A stretch of DNA of 64,000 nt from Fermentimonas sp. (lineage in GTDB: Bacteria > Bacteroidota > Bacteroidia > Bacteroidales > Dysgonomonadaceae): contig JADMKP010000008.1 of assembly GCA_015478775.1 (NCBI GenBank), positions 248,076 through 312,075 on the forward strand, in the 5' to 3' direction. The first letter of the stretch is position 1, and each line of letters opens with the position of its first letter. Below are positions 1-9,232 of this stretch, in pieces. The notes beneath the pieces are model-generated. The model was not told the DNA's origin, did not search any database, and worked only from the letters and a program-made list of their open reading frames with translations. The translations under genes were made by a program, and so were the position numbers.

Positions 1-2
1 TT

Positions 3-941
3 GCTCTGGGAATTATGGTCTATTCAATTGGTCTGGATAATATTTGGAGAGATATGAAACAGACCGGTTGGTGGTACATTCCCATTATTGGAATGTGGAT
101 AATTGTTTATACTATAAATACATTATCGCTATATGTTATCGTGCGCGATGGAAGTCAAGATACTAAAAAGATTGGCTTTTTAAAGCTCTTCAAACTAACA
201 ATAAGTGGATTTGCTATAAACTACATAACCCCATTCGGGTTAATGGGTGGTGAGCCTTACAAGATCATTGAACTACAGTCACATCTGGGTATTCAAAAGT
301 CTACTTCTTCAGTTTTATTGGGCACAATGATGCGTGTAGTGGCTCATTTTATCTTTTGGATGGTCTCAATACCTCTCTTGTTGTTTCTTGTTCCCGTGCT
401 ATCAGATTCTGTTGAGATAGGCATAATTATAACTACAGGCACTACATTTTTACTTTTGCTTTGGGCATATAGAATTTATACTCGTGGAGGTGTGAATAGG
501 GCATTAATTATTTCAAGTCGTTTGCCCTTTATAGGTAAGAAGATAAAAGCATATAGAAATGGCAATCAGGAAAAAATAAGTCAAATGGATGAACTCATCT
601 CTGATTTATATAAAAACAGAAAAAGAGATTTTTTCCTTTCCCTATCGTTTGAGTTTATTGCCCGCATATTAGTTTGTGTTGAAGTTATACTTATGATGCA
701 GGCAATTAAACAACCCATAAGCTTTGGAGAGAGCGTATTGATTGAATCATTACAATCGCTCTTTTCAAACCTGTTCTTCTTTATGCCAATGCAGATGGGT
801 GCGCGTGAAGGAGGATTCGTAATAGTATATGGTATGCTTTCTATACCTCTTGCTTACGGAGTTTTTGTAAGCATTTGTAAACGCATACGTGAGCTATTTT
901 GGACGTTAATCGGTGTTGTACTTATAAAGATAAATCGATAA
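3..941 (+). CDS. Flippase-like membrane protein (LPG synthase TM-region family), 5' end outside window
   Basis: Multi-pass inner-membrane protein of the lysylphosphatidylglycerol-synthase transmembrane-region family (UPF0104/TIGR00374 type). Seen: about six to eight hydrophobic helices, the family-typical segment NYITPFGLMGGEPYK (about residue 70 from the first ATG) and, near the C-terminus, PMQMGAREGG, matching the conserved P-x-x-x-G-x-x-E signature. The frame is open to the left edge (codons Ala-Leu-Gly-Ile precede the ATG at 15), and the protein is shorter than the usual 320-340 residues, so the true start probably lies upstream of the window. No catalytic domain follows, so this is the stand-alone form, whose substrate (a lipid or polyprenyl glycolipid) is generally unknown. 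It converges on folD. Confidence 0.8.
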   Translation, partial: ALGIMVYSIGLDNIWRDMKQTGWWYIPIIGMWIIVYTINTLSLYVIVRDGSQDTKKIGFLKLFKLTISGFAINYITPFGLMGGEPYKIIELQSHLGIQKSTSSVLLGTMMRVVAHFIFWMVSIPLLLFLVPVLSDSVEIGIIITTGTTFLLLLWAYRIYTRGGVNRALIISSRLPFIGKKIKAYRNGNQEKISQMDELISDLYKNRKRDFFLSLSFEFIARILVCVEVILMMQAIKQPISFGESVLIESLQSLFSNLFFFMPMQMGAREGGFVIVYGMLSIPLAYGVFVSICKRIRELFWTLIGVVLIKINR

Positions 942-1018
942 TATCTACTTATATAATACATCATTTACTTTTAGAGTTTTATCTATTTATAAAGTCATAA
1001 CTACTTTGAGAGCCATAT

Positions 1019-1900
1019 TTAGTTATACACCTCCTTTTTAGCAGCAAGAAGGGTATTCTTCAATAAAGAAACAATTGTCATTGGTCCAACACCACCAGGT
1101 ACTGGTGTAATATATGAGCATTTGGGCGCCACTTCATCAAACATAACATCTCCTGTAAGTTTAAAGCCGGACTTAGATGTCTGATTGGGCACTCGTGTTG
1201 TACCTACATCAATTACAACAGCACCCTCTTTAACCATATCACTCTTCAAAAATTCAGGTACACCTAAGGCAGCTATTATAATATCAGCTTGAAGCGTAAT
1301 CTCTTTAATGTTATTAGTGCGGCTATGGCAAATTGTGACTGTACTATCACCGGGGTTTGCTTTTTGTAGCATTAGCATTGATACAGGTTTACCTACAATA
1401 TTGCTTCTTCCCAAAACTACACAATGCTTGCCTTTAGTTTCAATATTATATCTTTTAAGTAACTCTACAATTCCCGATGGAGTTGCAGAAAGGAAGCAAG
1501 GCATACCAAGAGACATTCTGCCAACGTTTACCGGATGAAAGCCGTCTACGTCTTTCCGATAGTCAATTGCCTCTGTAACTTTTGTCTCAGAGATGTGTGT
1601 GGGTAGTGGTAGCTGAACAATAAAACCGTCTATGTCTTTATCACTATTAAGTCTGTCAACACAAGCAAGAAGATCTTCCTCGGTAACGTCATTTTCATAT
1701 CTGATTAAAGAGGACTTAAAACCAACCTGCTCGCAAGCTTTTACTTTGTTCGCTACATATGTTTCACTACCACCGTCGTGCCCAACAAGTACAGCAGCCA
1801 GATGTGGCACTTTACCTCCCGAAGCTTTTAAAGCCTCAACCTCAGCGGCAATTTCTTCCTTTATTTGTGCAGCAACTGCTTTCCCATCTATTAATTGCAT
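1019..1900 (-). CDS. folD: FolD: methylenetetrahydrofolate dehydrogenase / methenyltetrahydrofolate cyclohydrolase
   Basis: Bifunctional cytosolic enzyme of one-carbon metabolism. It oxidises 5,10-methylene-THF with NADP+ to methenyl-THF and hydrolyses that to 10-formyl-THF for purine and fMet-tRNA synthesis. Seen: 293 aa, normal length; the YVANK motif with Tyr48 and catalytic Lys52 at the position of E. coli Tyr50/Lys54; the QLPLP loop (about 96-100); DVDGFHP (117-123); the Rossmann signature [12 protein letters not shown] (161-172); and C-terminal [13 protein letters not shown] at 1898-1900. It lies 89 bp downstream of ffh on the same strand, so the two may be co-transcribed. Confidence 0.97.
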   Translation of the reverse strand: MQLIDGKAVAAQIKEEIAAEVEALKASGGKVPHLAAVLVGHDGGSETYVANKVKACEQVGFKSSLIRYENDVTEEDLLACVDRLNSDKDIDGFIVQLPLPTHISETKVTEAIDYRKDVDGFHPVNVGRMSLGMPCFLSATPSGIVELLKRYNIETKGKHCVVLGRSNIVGKPVSMLMLQKANPGDSTVTICHSRTNNIKEITLQADIIIAALGVPEFLKSDMVKEGAVVIDVGTTRVPNQTSKSGFKLTGDVMFDEVAPKCSYITPVPGGVGPMTIVSLLKNTLLAAKKEVYN

Positions 1901-1989
1901 AGTTTAGTAATTAATTGGCAATTTTCTTATTATGAAGTTATTCAACCCCACTTTCTAAATTAATTTGATGTTACCTTTACATAACACAA

Positions 1990-3315
1990 TTATCTTCTTC
2001 TCATATTTTTCAATGCTTGCTTTCCTCCTCCGGTGGTCATTTTCCGCATCATCTTGCGAGTTTCATCAAACTGCTTAATTAGCTTATTTACCTCTTGAAC
2101 ATCGGTTCCGCTACCTTTTGCAATACGAGCTCGTCGACTCCCATTTAATATCTCAGGATTAGTTCGTTCTAGTGGTGTCATAGAATGAATAATTGCTTCA
2201 ATGCCTTTAAATGCATCATCATCAAAATCCATATCTTTTATTTGTTTGCCCACACCAGGTATCATAGAAGCGAGATCCTTTAGATTACCCATTTTCTTAA
2301 TCTGCTGTATTTGAGTAATAAAATCGTTGAAGTCGAATTGATTCTTAGCAATCTTCTTTTGCAGACGTCGAGCTTCTTCTTCGTCATATTGTTCCTGAGC
2401 TTTTTCAACAAGTGTAACCACGTCGCCCATACCCAATATACGGTCGCCCATACGATCGGGATGAAACACATCAATAGCATCAAGCTTTTCCCCTGTACCA
2501 ACAAACTTAATTGGTTTGTCAACAACCGAACGAATAGATAGAGCAGCGCCACCACGAGTATCGCCATCAAGCTTAGTGAGAACTACACCATTGAAATTAA
2601 GGCGCTCATTAAATTCCTTAGCGGTATTTACAGCGTCCTGACCGGTCATTGCATCAACCACAAAAAGAATCTCCTGAGGGTTCACAGCCTTTTTAATAGC
2701 TTCTATCTCAGCCATCATCTCCTCATCAATGGCTAGTCGACCAGCAGTGTCAATTATTACCAAATCTCTGCCGTGCTGACGAGCATATTCAATAGCATTT
2801 TTTGCAATCTTTACCGGATTCTTGTTATCCTCTTCAAAATAAACAGGAACACCAATTTGTTCGCCTAGTACCTTCAACTGCTCAATTGCGGCAGGGCGAT
2901 AAACGTCGGCAGCCACTAGTAATGGATTCTTGCCCCTCTTGCTCTTAATCATATTTGCCAACTTACCGGAGAAGGTGGTCTTACCAGAACCTTGCAAACC
3001 CGACATTAAGATAACTGCAGGATTACCTTTAATATTGATGTCCTCTGCTGTACCACCCATTAAAAGAGCCAATTCATCATGAACTATTTTAACCATCAGC
3101 TGTTCTGGCTTCACTGCTTTGAGCACATCCTGCCCCAGAGCTTTCTCTTTAACAGTTTCGGTAAATTCCTTGGCAGTCTTATAATTTACGTCGGCATCAA
3201 GAAGTGCACGACGAACTTCTTTTAATGTTTCCGCAACATTAATTTCAGTTATCTTTCCCTGACCTTTTAGTATCTTAAACGACCGTTCGAGTCTATCACT
3301 TAAATTTTCAAACAT
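1990..3315 (-). CDS. ffh: Ffh/SRP54: signal recognition particle GTPase
   Basis: Protein subunit of the bacterial signal recognition particle. It binds signal peptides of nascent membrane proteins and, with 4.5S RNA and FtsY, targets ribosomes to the Sec translocon. Seen: an N-domain helical bundle (about 1-95); G domain with P-loop GLQGSGKTT (106-114), the DTAGR G3 motif and TKLDGD G4 motif; and a C-terminal Met-rich M domain (about 310-441) containing [11 protein letters not shown], the RNA-binding motif, and a basic tail. Length 441 is typical. A good minus-strand promoter lies about 260 bp upstream, leaving a long leader that holds two imperfect 80-bp repeats. Confidence 0.97.
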   Translation of the reverse strand: MFENLSDRLERSFKILKGQGKITEINVAETLKEVRRALLDADVNYKTAKEFTETVKEKALGQDVLKAVKPEQLMVKIVHDELALLMGGTAEDINIKGNPAVILMSGLQGSGKTTFSGKLANMIKSKRGKNPLLVAADVYRPAAIEQLKVLGEQIGVPVYFEEDNKNPVKIAKNAIEYARQHGRDLVIIDTAGRLAIDEEMMAEIEAIKKAVNPQEILFVVDAMTGQDAVNTAKEFNERLNFNGVVLTKLDGDTRGGAALSIRSVVDKPIKFVGTGEKLDAIDVFHPDRMGDRILGMGDVVTLVEKAQEQYDEEEARRLQKKIAKNQFDFNDFITQIQQIKKMGNLKDLASMIPGVGKQIKDMDFDDDAFKGIEAIIHSMTPLERTNPEILNGSRRARIAKGSGTDVQEVNKLIKQFDETRKMMRKMTTGGGKQALKNMRRR

Positions 3316-3370
3316 ATTCTATTAATACTATTATATTCAATTTCTAATTATTTTGTTCTCTAGAGTTAGA

Positions 3371-3530
3371 CTATTTCTCACTATGGCAAATTACAAACAA
3401 GCCTGTCTTCTGTTCGCTTTGTTTATCGAAATAGCTCACTAATTTTTATTCTATTTTTTACTATGGCATAATACAAATAAGTTAGTCTTCTGCTCATTAA
3501 GCTTTATGAAATAGTGCATTATATTGAATC
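3371..3530 (-). repeat. Imperfect 80-bp tandem duplication in the ffh leader
   Basis: Two adjacent copies (3371-3450 and 3451-3530) share long matching blocks: CTATTT..ACTATGGCA, TACAAA.AAG, GTCTTCTG and GAAATAG. Read on the minus strand, each copy is bounded by CTATTTC or CTATTTT-like arms facing GAAATAG/AAATAG, so each unit could fold into a hairpin. In the copy at 3371 an inner pair AAACAA(A)GC / GCTTGTTT strengthens this. Both copies lie between the predicted ffh promoter and the ffh start codon. No match to a named riboswitch or RNA family was recognised. Confidence 0.6.
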
Positions 3531-3580
3531 ACTTTGGTTTATAAAATAAAGCGATTTGGCAAAAGCCGATATTATTCATA

Positions 3581-3611
3581 CAAAGATAATGAAAAAGGAT
3601 TACTCTCTAAA
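3581..3611 (-). promoter_or_regulatory. Predicted ffh promoter (Bacteroidetes type)
   Basis: On the minus strand this reads TTTA (3608-3611), a 19-bp spacer, then TATCTTTG (3581-3588). This fits the Bacteroidetes sigma consensus TTTG-N(17-23)-TAnnTTTG. The start site would fall near 3574, giving a leader of about 260 nt before ffh. Confidence 0.55.
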
Positions 3612-3692
3612 GCAGATCGATACACAAATATTTAGTATGATAAAGTTATTGACTTTACTAATGTTTTGTTTAACCGTTTTTAAATCTGAATA

Positions 3693-3723
3693 TTTAATAC
3701 ATGCCCTTTTTTTTGTACTTTAG
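3693..3723 (+). promoter_or_regulatory. Possible promoter of the CDF transporter gene
   Basis: TTTA (3693-3696), a 19-bp spacer, then TACTTTAG (3716-3723), an imperfect match to TAnnTTTG, about 50 bp before the ATG at 3775. Confidence 0.35.
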
Positions 3724-3774
3724 CGGTCCAAAGTACATTGGTTATCCAATAATTTATTAGGTATCTACATTAAA

Positions 3775-4683
3775 ATGAAGAAATCCCCATTGCAATATTT
3801 CTTGTATCTTTCTATTGGTGCTGCAATAGTTACAATTGTTTTAAAGTCATATGCCTACTATGTAACAGGCTCTGTGGGTCTTATGTCTGATGCACTTGAG
3901 TCGTTTGTGAATCTTTTTGCAGCAATATTTGCCTTATTGATGCTTATTATTTCACAGAAACCAGCCGATAAGAAGCATATGTATGGTCACAGCAAAGCAG
4001 AGTATTTTTCTAGTGCGGCTGAAGGTGCGCTCATTATAATTGCAGCTTTTAGTATAATTAGAAGTGCCATACCTCGAATTATTAACCCTGTTTCTATAGA
4101 GAATGTTGATTTAGGCCTACTTTTATCCCTAATTGCATCATTAGTGAATTTTGGAGTAGGTTCAGTACTTATAATCAACGGAAAGAAAAGAAAATCTCTG
4201 ATACTCGAAGCCGATGGGAGGCATCTCATGACAGATGTATGGACATCGTTAGGCGTAATTGTGGGTATCATAATAGTTAAGTTTACAGGTTGGTATATTG
4301 TAGACCCAATTATTGCACTTTTTGTTGCAGTTAATATAATGTATACTGGTTACAAACTTATTAAACGCTCGGCTAGAGGATTAATGGATGCAACTATCCC
4401 CGATGAAGATATGAAGCAAATTATAGTTTATCTCGATTCTCTCAAATCCAAGCAGATAGAGTATCACTCACTAATGACCCGAGTGGCTGGACAAAGAAAA
4501 TTCATATTCTTTCACTTGCTGGTTCCGGGTAACTGGACAGTTAAGCATGGACATGACTGTGCAGATGAAATTGAAGAACACATCATAAGCATGTTTACCG
4601 AGCCTGTTACAGTAGATACCCACTTAGAGCCGGTTGAAGATCCAGCATCAATGAATGATATCGGAATTGATAGAATACATTAA
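3775..4683 (+). CDS. Cation diffusion facilitator (CDF) metal transporter
   Basis: Inner-membrane divalent-metal/proton antiporter of the cation diffusion facilitator family, exporting Zn2+, Fe2+, Mn2+ or a similar ion. Seen: 302 aa, six predicted helices; the TM2 motif GLMSDALESFVN with an acidic metal-site residue; the YGHSKAEY loop after TM2; the TM5 motif DGRHLMTD giving the HxxxD metal site; and a cytosolic C-terminal domain (about 205-295) with conserved histidines. The metal cannot be assigned from these motifs alone. It converges on the V-ATPase operon with a hairpin between them. Confidence 0.9.
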   Translation: MKKSPLQYFLYLSIGAAIVTIVLKSYAYYVTGSVGLMSDALESFVNLFAAIFALLMLIISQKPADKKHMYGHSKAEYFSSAAEGALIIIAAFSIIRSAIPRIINPVSIENVDLGLLLSLIASLVNFGVGSVLIINGKKRKSLILEADGRHLMTDVWTSLGVIVGIIIVKFTGWYIVDPIIALFVAVNIMYTGYKLIKRSARGLMDATIPDEDMKQIIVYLDSLKSKQIEYHSLMTRVAGQRKFIFFHLLVPGNWTVKHGHDCADEIEEHIISMFTEPVTVDTHLEPVEDPASMNDIGIDRIH

Positions 4684-4711
4684 GGGATATATTCCTAAAA
4701 ATATACCCCTT
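4682..4711 (+). terminator. Hairpin between convergent CDF and V-ATPase K genes
   Basis: A 12-bp stem with one mismatch (4682-4693 with 4700-4711; AAGGG.TATATT arms) and a 6-nt loop, placed directly after the CDF stop codon. There is no long U-run on the plus strand, so efficiency is uncertain. Confidence 0.45.
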
Positions 4712-4779
4712 ATAAATCCTTAGTTAGTATACTGCCAACTTCTATTGTTTGTAATAAAGCTAACTACTACAATTTCTAA

Positions 4780-5241
<462 letters not shown>

Positions 5242-5447
5242 CTATTTGCTTTTAAAATTATAATGTTGTTTTTAAATTTCTCTATTTTCAATCTCTATAA
5301 ATTTATACATTAATGTTAAATGTCTATATTTCTAATCCACATAATTATCTAAAGATTTATCTTATATTTCTTCTTTACTTAATTATTAATTTATAGTCAT
5401 GGTTTAGCTTTCAATAAACACCTAACTATAATTGTATTCATATGTTT

Positions 5448-7274
5448 TTATAAATTTGCTTTTGCAAAAGGTCTAAATTTCTTTCCACCACCAGAGAATT
5501 CAGAGTTATTATAAAACTCCACAAAGGTAAGTCGAAGGGGATGTACAAAGGCTCCAAGAGTATTCATGAAAATATTTATAGCATGCCCAAATAAAAATAT
5601 AATTATTGTTACAAGTGGCCCTAAAATAGCTTGATCAGGACTCATTCCCGTTGCCAAACTAGAAAATACACTTGCTAAAATTCCTCCCGACAATCCAAGA
5701 GCGAAAAGCCGCACATAAGATAAAATATCACCCAGCAGCCCAGTTGCCATATTATAAGTATCCCACAGTGATGTTCCAATATTCACAAGAGGATTCTTGC
5801 CAGGTGAATTGAAAAATACAATCAAAATCCCCGAGGCAATCATAACACCAGTATGTATTGTGCCTCCCATTGGCACTACATTAGGTGATAAATATGATAC
5901 AATAATACTCAACAGTAATACAAACCATCCAATTGTTGAAAGAGCATGCTTAAATCCAAATTGCTTAATTCGATTAAATATCTTTAAAAACATACCAAAC
6001 ATAATTTGTACAGCCCCCAATATCAATGATAATGTAAACATTTGAGAGTTGTCGAAATATAGCATGCTTTCGAGATTATCAATAAAAGGAGAATCAATTT
6101 CGTATATATTATAGCCAAAAAAGCCTCCTTGCAATAAACCACATATCATTGTAGATGCACCTAATATCTGAACTAGCGACATCGTACCCCGCATTGTCAT
6201 ACTTATCGATTTCTTCTTTACCGCCTTAAATACAGTTGATAGAAGCAATAAGAAAGCACCATAACCAATATCGCCAAGTGCAAGACCAAAGAATATCATG
6301 TAAAAAGGAGCAAAGTAAGGCGTTAGGTCAATCTCATTATATTTGGGCAACTCATACAGTTCAGCAATTGGTTCAAACAAACGTGCAAATCTGTTATTTT
6401 TAAACTTGATAGGCACATCATCCTCTGGTTTTGGGTAGGATATTTCGTAATAAACACTCTCTTTGTTTAAATATTGCTCAATTGCAGGCACAGAATCTTC
6501 CGGCGCCCATCCCTGAAGCAGAATTACCTTATTGTCAGCCATCGGAATACCACTTTGCACTACTTTTGAAAACTGAATCTCGTTCTCCAGCTCATTTATA
6601 GCCGCATCAAGTGAAGGAATATTATCTGACAATTTAACCAACGCCTCATCTTGTTTTATAAGGTTTTTGTTAACCGATTCTATTATATCTTCTAGTGAGC
6701 CAAATGAAACATCAGGCAACTTCTCCACTTCAAGATCTAGCAATTCAGATATATTATCTTTCTTACTAACTGTTACGAAATATGTGCGAGATGACTCCTT
6801 TTTTACAACAATAACATCATACAACTCTTCCCACTCCGGGTTATATTTTATATTAGGAGAAATGAAGAAGTTTATATTATACCCTGCAACTTTCAATAGC
6901 TCAATTTGCGCTGGGTCGAAATTACCCCACGGCTTTAGCATATCCCGTTCTTTAGAAGCAATCATAAGTTGTTGGTTAAGAAGCGATCTCTCAGTCTCAA
7001 TCTTCTCAATCTCCGCTGGAATAGAGTAGCCAAATTCAGCATTAGGTTTATTAAATGCAACATCCAACTTCTCATCCCTGTTTCTTCTAAGTACTTTTTT
7101 AGCCTCCTCAAGTTCTTTCTTAGTCTTTATTAAACTATATAATTTATCTTCATCAATATTTTTTCTATCATGCTCCACAACGTGAATCATTCCCATATTG
7201 CGAAGATTCAAAAGAAATTGGTCCCAGTCCCTATGGAATGCCAGAAAAACAAACTTTTTCATAGTTGCTACCAT
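5448..7274 (-). CDS. ntpI: V/A-type ATPase subunit I (a-type stator)
   Basis: Large membrane stator subunit that forms the ion half-channels against the K ring. Seen: a soluble N-terminal half (about 1-330) with coiled-coil stretches, and a C-terminal membrane half starting near LTPYFAPFYMIFFGLALGD with about seven helices. The hallmark segment GDILSYVRLFALGLSGG (about 516-532) contains the essential arginine, and HAINIFMNTLGAFVHPLRL follows in the last helices. Length 608 is typical of bacterial V/A-type I subunits. Its ATG overlaps the end of subunit D by 7 bp, indicating translational coupling. Confidence 0.93.
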   Translation of the reverse strand: MVATMKKFVFLAFHRDWDQFLLNLRNMGMIHVVEHDRKNIDEDKLYSLIKTKKELEEAKKVLRRNRDEKLDVAFNKPNAEFGYSIPAEIEKIETERSLLNQQLMIASKERDMLKPWGNFDPAQIELLKVAGYNINFFISPNIKYNPEWEELYDVIVVKKESSRTYFVTVSKKDNISELLDLEVEKLPDVSFGSLEDIIESVNKNLIKQDEALVKLSDNIPSLDAAINELENEIQFSKVVQSGIPMADNKVILLQGWAPEDSVPAIEQYLNKESVYYEISYPKPEDDVPIKFKNNRFARLFEPIAELYELPKYNEIDLTPYFAPFYMIFFGLALGDIGYGAFLLLLSTVFKAVKKKSISMTMRGTMSLVQILGASTMICGLLQGGFFGYNIYEIDSPFIDNLESMLYFDNSQMFTLSLILGAVQIMFGMFLKIFNRIKQFGFKHALSTIGWFVLLLSIIVSYLSPNVVPMGGTIHTGVMIASGILIVFFNSPGKNPLVNIGTSLWDTYNMATGLLGDILSYVRLFALGLSGGILASVFSSLATGMSPDQAILGPLVTIIIFLFGHAINIFMNTLGAFVHPLRLTFVEFYNNSEFSGGGKKFRPFAKANL

Positions 7275-7897
7275 ATACCTTCACCTCCCATTCTTTTTTG
7301 TTTTTCTCTTCTCTGTTCCTGATGAGAACGCATTATCTTCTGAGATGATTTAGAAAGATTCTCCTCATCCTCCAAATAACGTTTTATCTTTAATATAGCT
7401 TCATGATAACCAGGTATCTGCACCTTCTCAAAAAGATTAACTTTCTGAGTAGTCTTTTTGCGAGCATGTTCTAATCGTCCCAGTTTAATATTGTGAAACT
7501 CCCTGCGTATACCAATCTCAGCCAGTCCTTCCACAGTTTTCACACCATCCAAAAACCACTTAGGTTGATTAAAAAGACTAAAGGTTTTAATCTCAAAGTC
7601 TACCCCATCCAATATAGGAATCTGCACACCAGCTATCTTTTTCTTCGACAAGCGCACATCTTTCACACCAATAAGAGAGGGATCAAACTCGGTCCACATC
7701 CCCATCATTTTATCATATGAATGCACCCGTTTTTCCAGTTCCTTCTCCAGATTAATTATTTCGTCCTTGGCCTTTTTCACCTCCATACGTAGAGCTGTCT
7801 CCTTGTTTTGCAAGGTAGGCAGCGCCCGCTCACGTACACCCAGTTGTTTTTCCAGGTTCTGCTGAGAAGTTTTATTATATTGAAATTTTATAGCCAT
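7268..7897 (-). CDS. ntpD: V/A-type ATPase subunit D (central shaft)
   Basis: Central rotor shaft connecting the A3B3 head to the membrane ring. Seen: 209 aa, almost entirely heptad-rich helices at both ends (about 1-75 and 135-195), as expected for an antiparallel coiled coil, with a short middle segment (VRLSKKKIAGVQIPIL) characteristic of the family. It lies 3 bp after subunit B and overlaps subunit I by 7 bp. No separate F subunit gene, normally a D partner, is present in this operon. Confidence 0.88.
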   Translation of the reverse strand: MAIKFQYNKTSQQNLEKQLGVRERALPTLQNKETALRMEVKKAKDEIINLEKELEKRVHSYDKMMGMWTEFDPSLIGVKDVRLSKKKIAGVQIPILDGVDFEIKTFSLFNQPKWFLDGVKTVEGLAEIGIRREFHNIKLGRLEHARKKTTQKVNLFEKVQIPGYHEAILKIKRYLEDEENLSKSSQKIMRSHQEQRREKQKRMGGEGIW

Positions 7898-7900
7898 CCT

Positions 7901-9214
7901 TTATTTCCAGTACTTATCAACCAATTCCTGTTTCATATTCACCTCATTCTGATTAAAGTGAGATGATAAAAGATCCCACGTCTTATCAAGCATCTCCACA
8001 GTATCGAGGTTAACATCAATTGCAAGTAGCTCTCTTGAGTAATCCTTAGCAAAAGCAAGCGTCCTAAAATCGTAGTCGGTAAGTTCAAACCCATTCTCCT
8101 GCTTAGTTTTAGCGTTCGCTGCATCAGCATAAAGTCTCACAGCCGCATTCATTAATTGTGGATGATCTTCACGAGTTTTGTTACCCTGCACATTTTGCTT
8201 CAATCGCGATAGAGAGCGGAACGGATCCACTATAACCTTACCAATATCACTGTCGAAACGCAGGAAAAGCTGTCCCTCAGTAATATATCCAGTGTTGTCT
8301 GGCACTGCATGAGTAATATCACCGCCCGATAGGGTAGTAACCGCAATAATTGTAATAGAGCCACCAGAAGGAAACTGAACGGCTTTTTCATATATTTTTG
8401 CAAGGTCAGAATACAATGAACCCGGCATAGAGTCTTTAGAAGGAATCTGATCCATTCTATTAGACACAATTGATAGAGCATCGGCATAAGAAGTCATGTC
8501 TGTAAGCAAAACCAGCACCCTCTCGTTTTTATCCAAAGCAAAATACTCAGCTGCCGTAAGAGCCATATCAGGCACCAGTAAACGCTCAACAGCAGGGTTC
8601 TCGGTAGTATTCATAAACGATATAATACGATCCAGAGCACCCGCATTGCTAAATACATTCTTAAAGTAGAGGTAATCGTCATTTGTCATACCCATACCTC
8701 CAAGTATAATCTTATCAGTCTCAGCTCGCAAGGCAACCGTTGCCATCACCTGATTAAAAGGCTGATCAGGGTCGGCGAAAAAAGGAATCTTCTGTCCCGA
8801 AACCAAAGTATTATTTAGGTCGATACCCGCAATACCCGTAGCAATTAATTCCGAAGGCTGATCTCTTCTAACAGGATTAACCGATGGACCACCAATTGCC
8901 CTCTCTTCACCCTCTGTTGGCGGTCCCCCATCTATAGGTTCACCAAAAGCATTAAAGAAACGTCCAGCCAACTGTTCGCTCACCCTCAAAGAGGGCGATT
9001 TACCCATAAATATTACTTCCGCATTTGTTGGTATACCTTCAGTTCCTTCAAAAATCTGCAGTGTAACCTCATCACCAATTATCTTCACCACCTGAGCCAA
9101 CTTGCCTTCCACAGTGGCCAGCTCGTCATACCCAACATTAGTAGCTTTTACAGAACAAGTAGCCTTTGTAATCTGGGTAATTTGTGTATATATTTTTTGA
9201 AATGCTTTTGCCAT
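7901..9214 (-). CDS. ntpB: V/A-type ATPase subunit B (non-catalytic)
   Basis: Non-catalytic nucleotide-binding-fold subunit of the A3B3 head. Seen: 437 aa, a beta-barrel N-terminus, the segment GEPIDGGPP typical of B subunits, a central RecA-like domain without a canonical GxxxxGKT P-loop, and the conserved stretch LLTDMTSYADALSIVSNR. This separates it from the catalytic A subunit. It follows A by 18 bp on the same strand. Confidence 0.95.
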   Translation of the reverse strand: MAKAFQKIYTQITQITKATCSVKATNVGYDELATVEGKLAQVVKIIGDEVTLQIFEGTEGIPTNAEVIFMGKSPSLRVSEQLAGRFFNAFGEPIDGGPPTEGEERAIGGPSVNPVRRDQPSELIATGIAGIDLNNTLVSGQKIPFFADPDQPFNQVMATVALRAETDKIILGGMGMTNDDYLYFKNVFSNAGALDRIISFMNTTENPAVERLLVPDMALTAAEYFALDKNERVLVLLTDMTSYADALSIVSNRMDQIPSKDSMPGSLYSDLAKIYEKAVQFPSGGSITIIAVTTLSGGDITHAVPDNTGYITEGQLFLRFDSDIGKVIVDPFRSLSRLKQNVQGNKTREDHPQLMNAAVRLYADAANAKTKQENGFELTDYDFRTLAFAKDYSRELLAIDVNLDTVEMLDKTWDLLSSHFNQNEVNMKQELVDKYWK

Positions 9215-9232
9215 TTTCTTTCAATTTATCAG

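Larger units (their letters stand above)
3316..3774. other. Intergenic region between divergent ffh and CDF transporter genes
   Basis: 459 bp without a convincing gene. It contains the 80-bp duplication (3371-3530), the predicted ffh promoter (3581-3611, minus strand) and a weaker plus-strand promoter for the CDF gene (3693-3723). Nothing tRNA-like or otherwise coding was seen. Confidence 0.6.

Noticed and set aside
8230-8487. Additional frames inside the V-ATPase B gene
   Set aside because: Out-of-frame shadows of a well-conserved gene, with Leu/Arg-rich composition.
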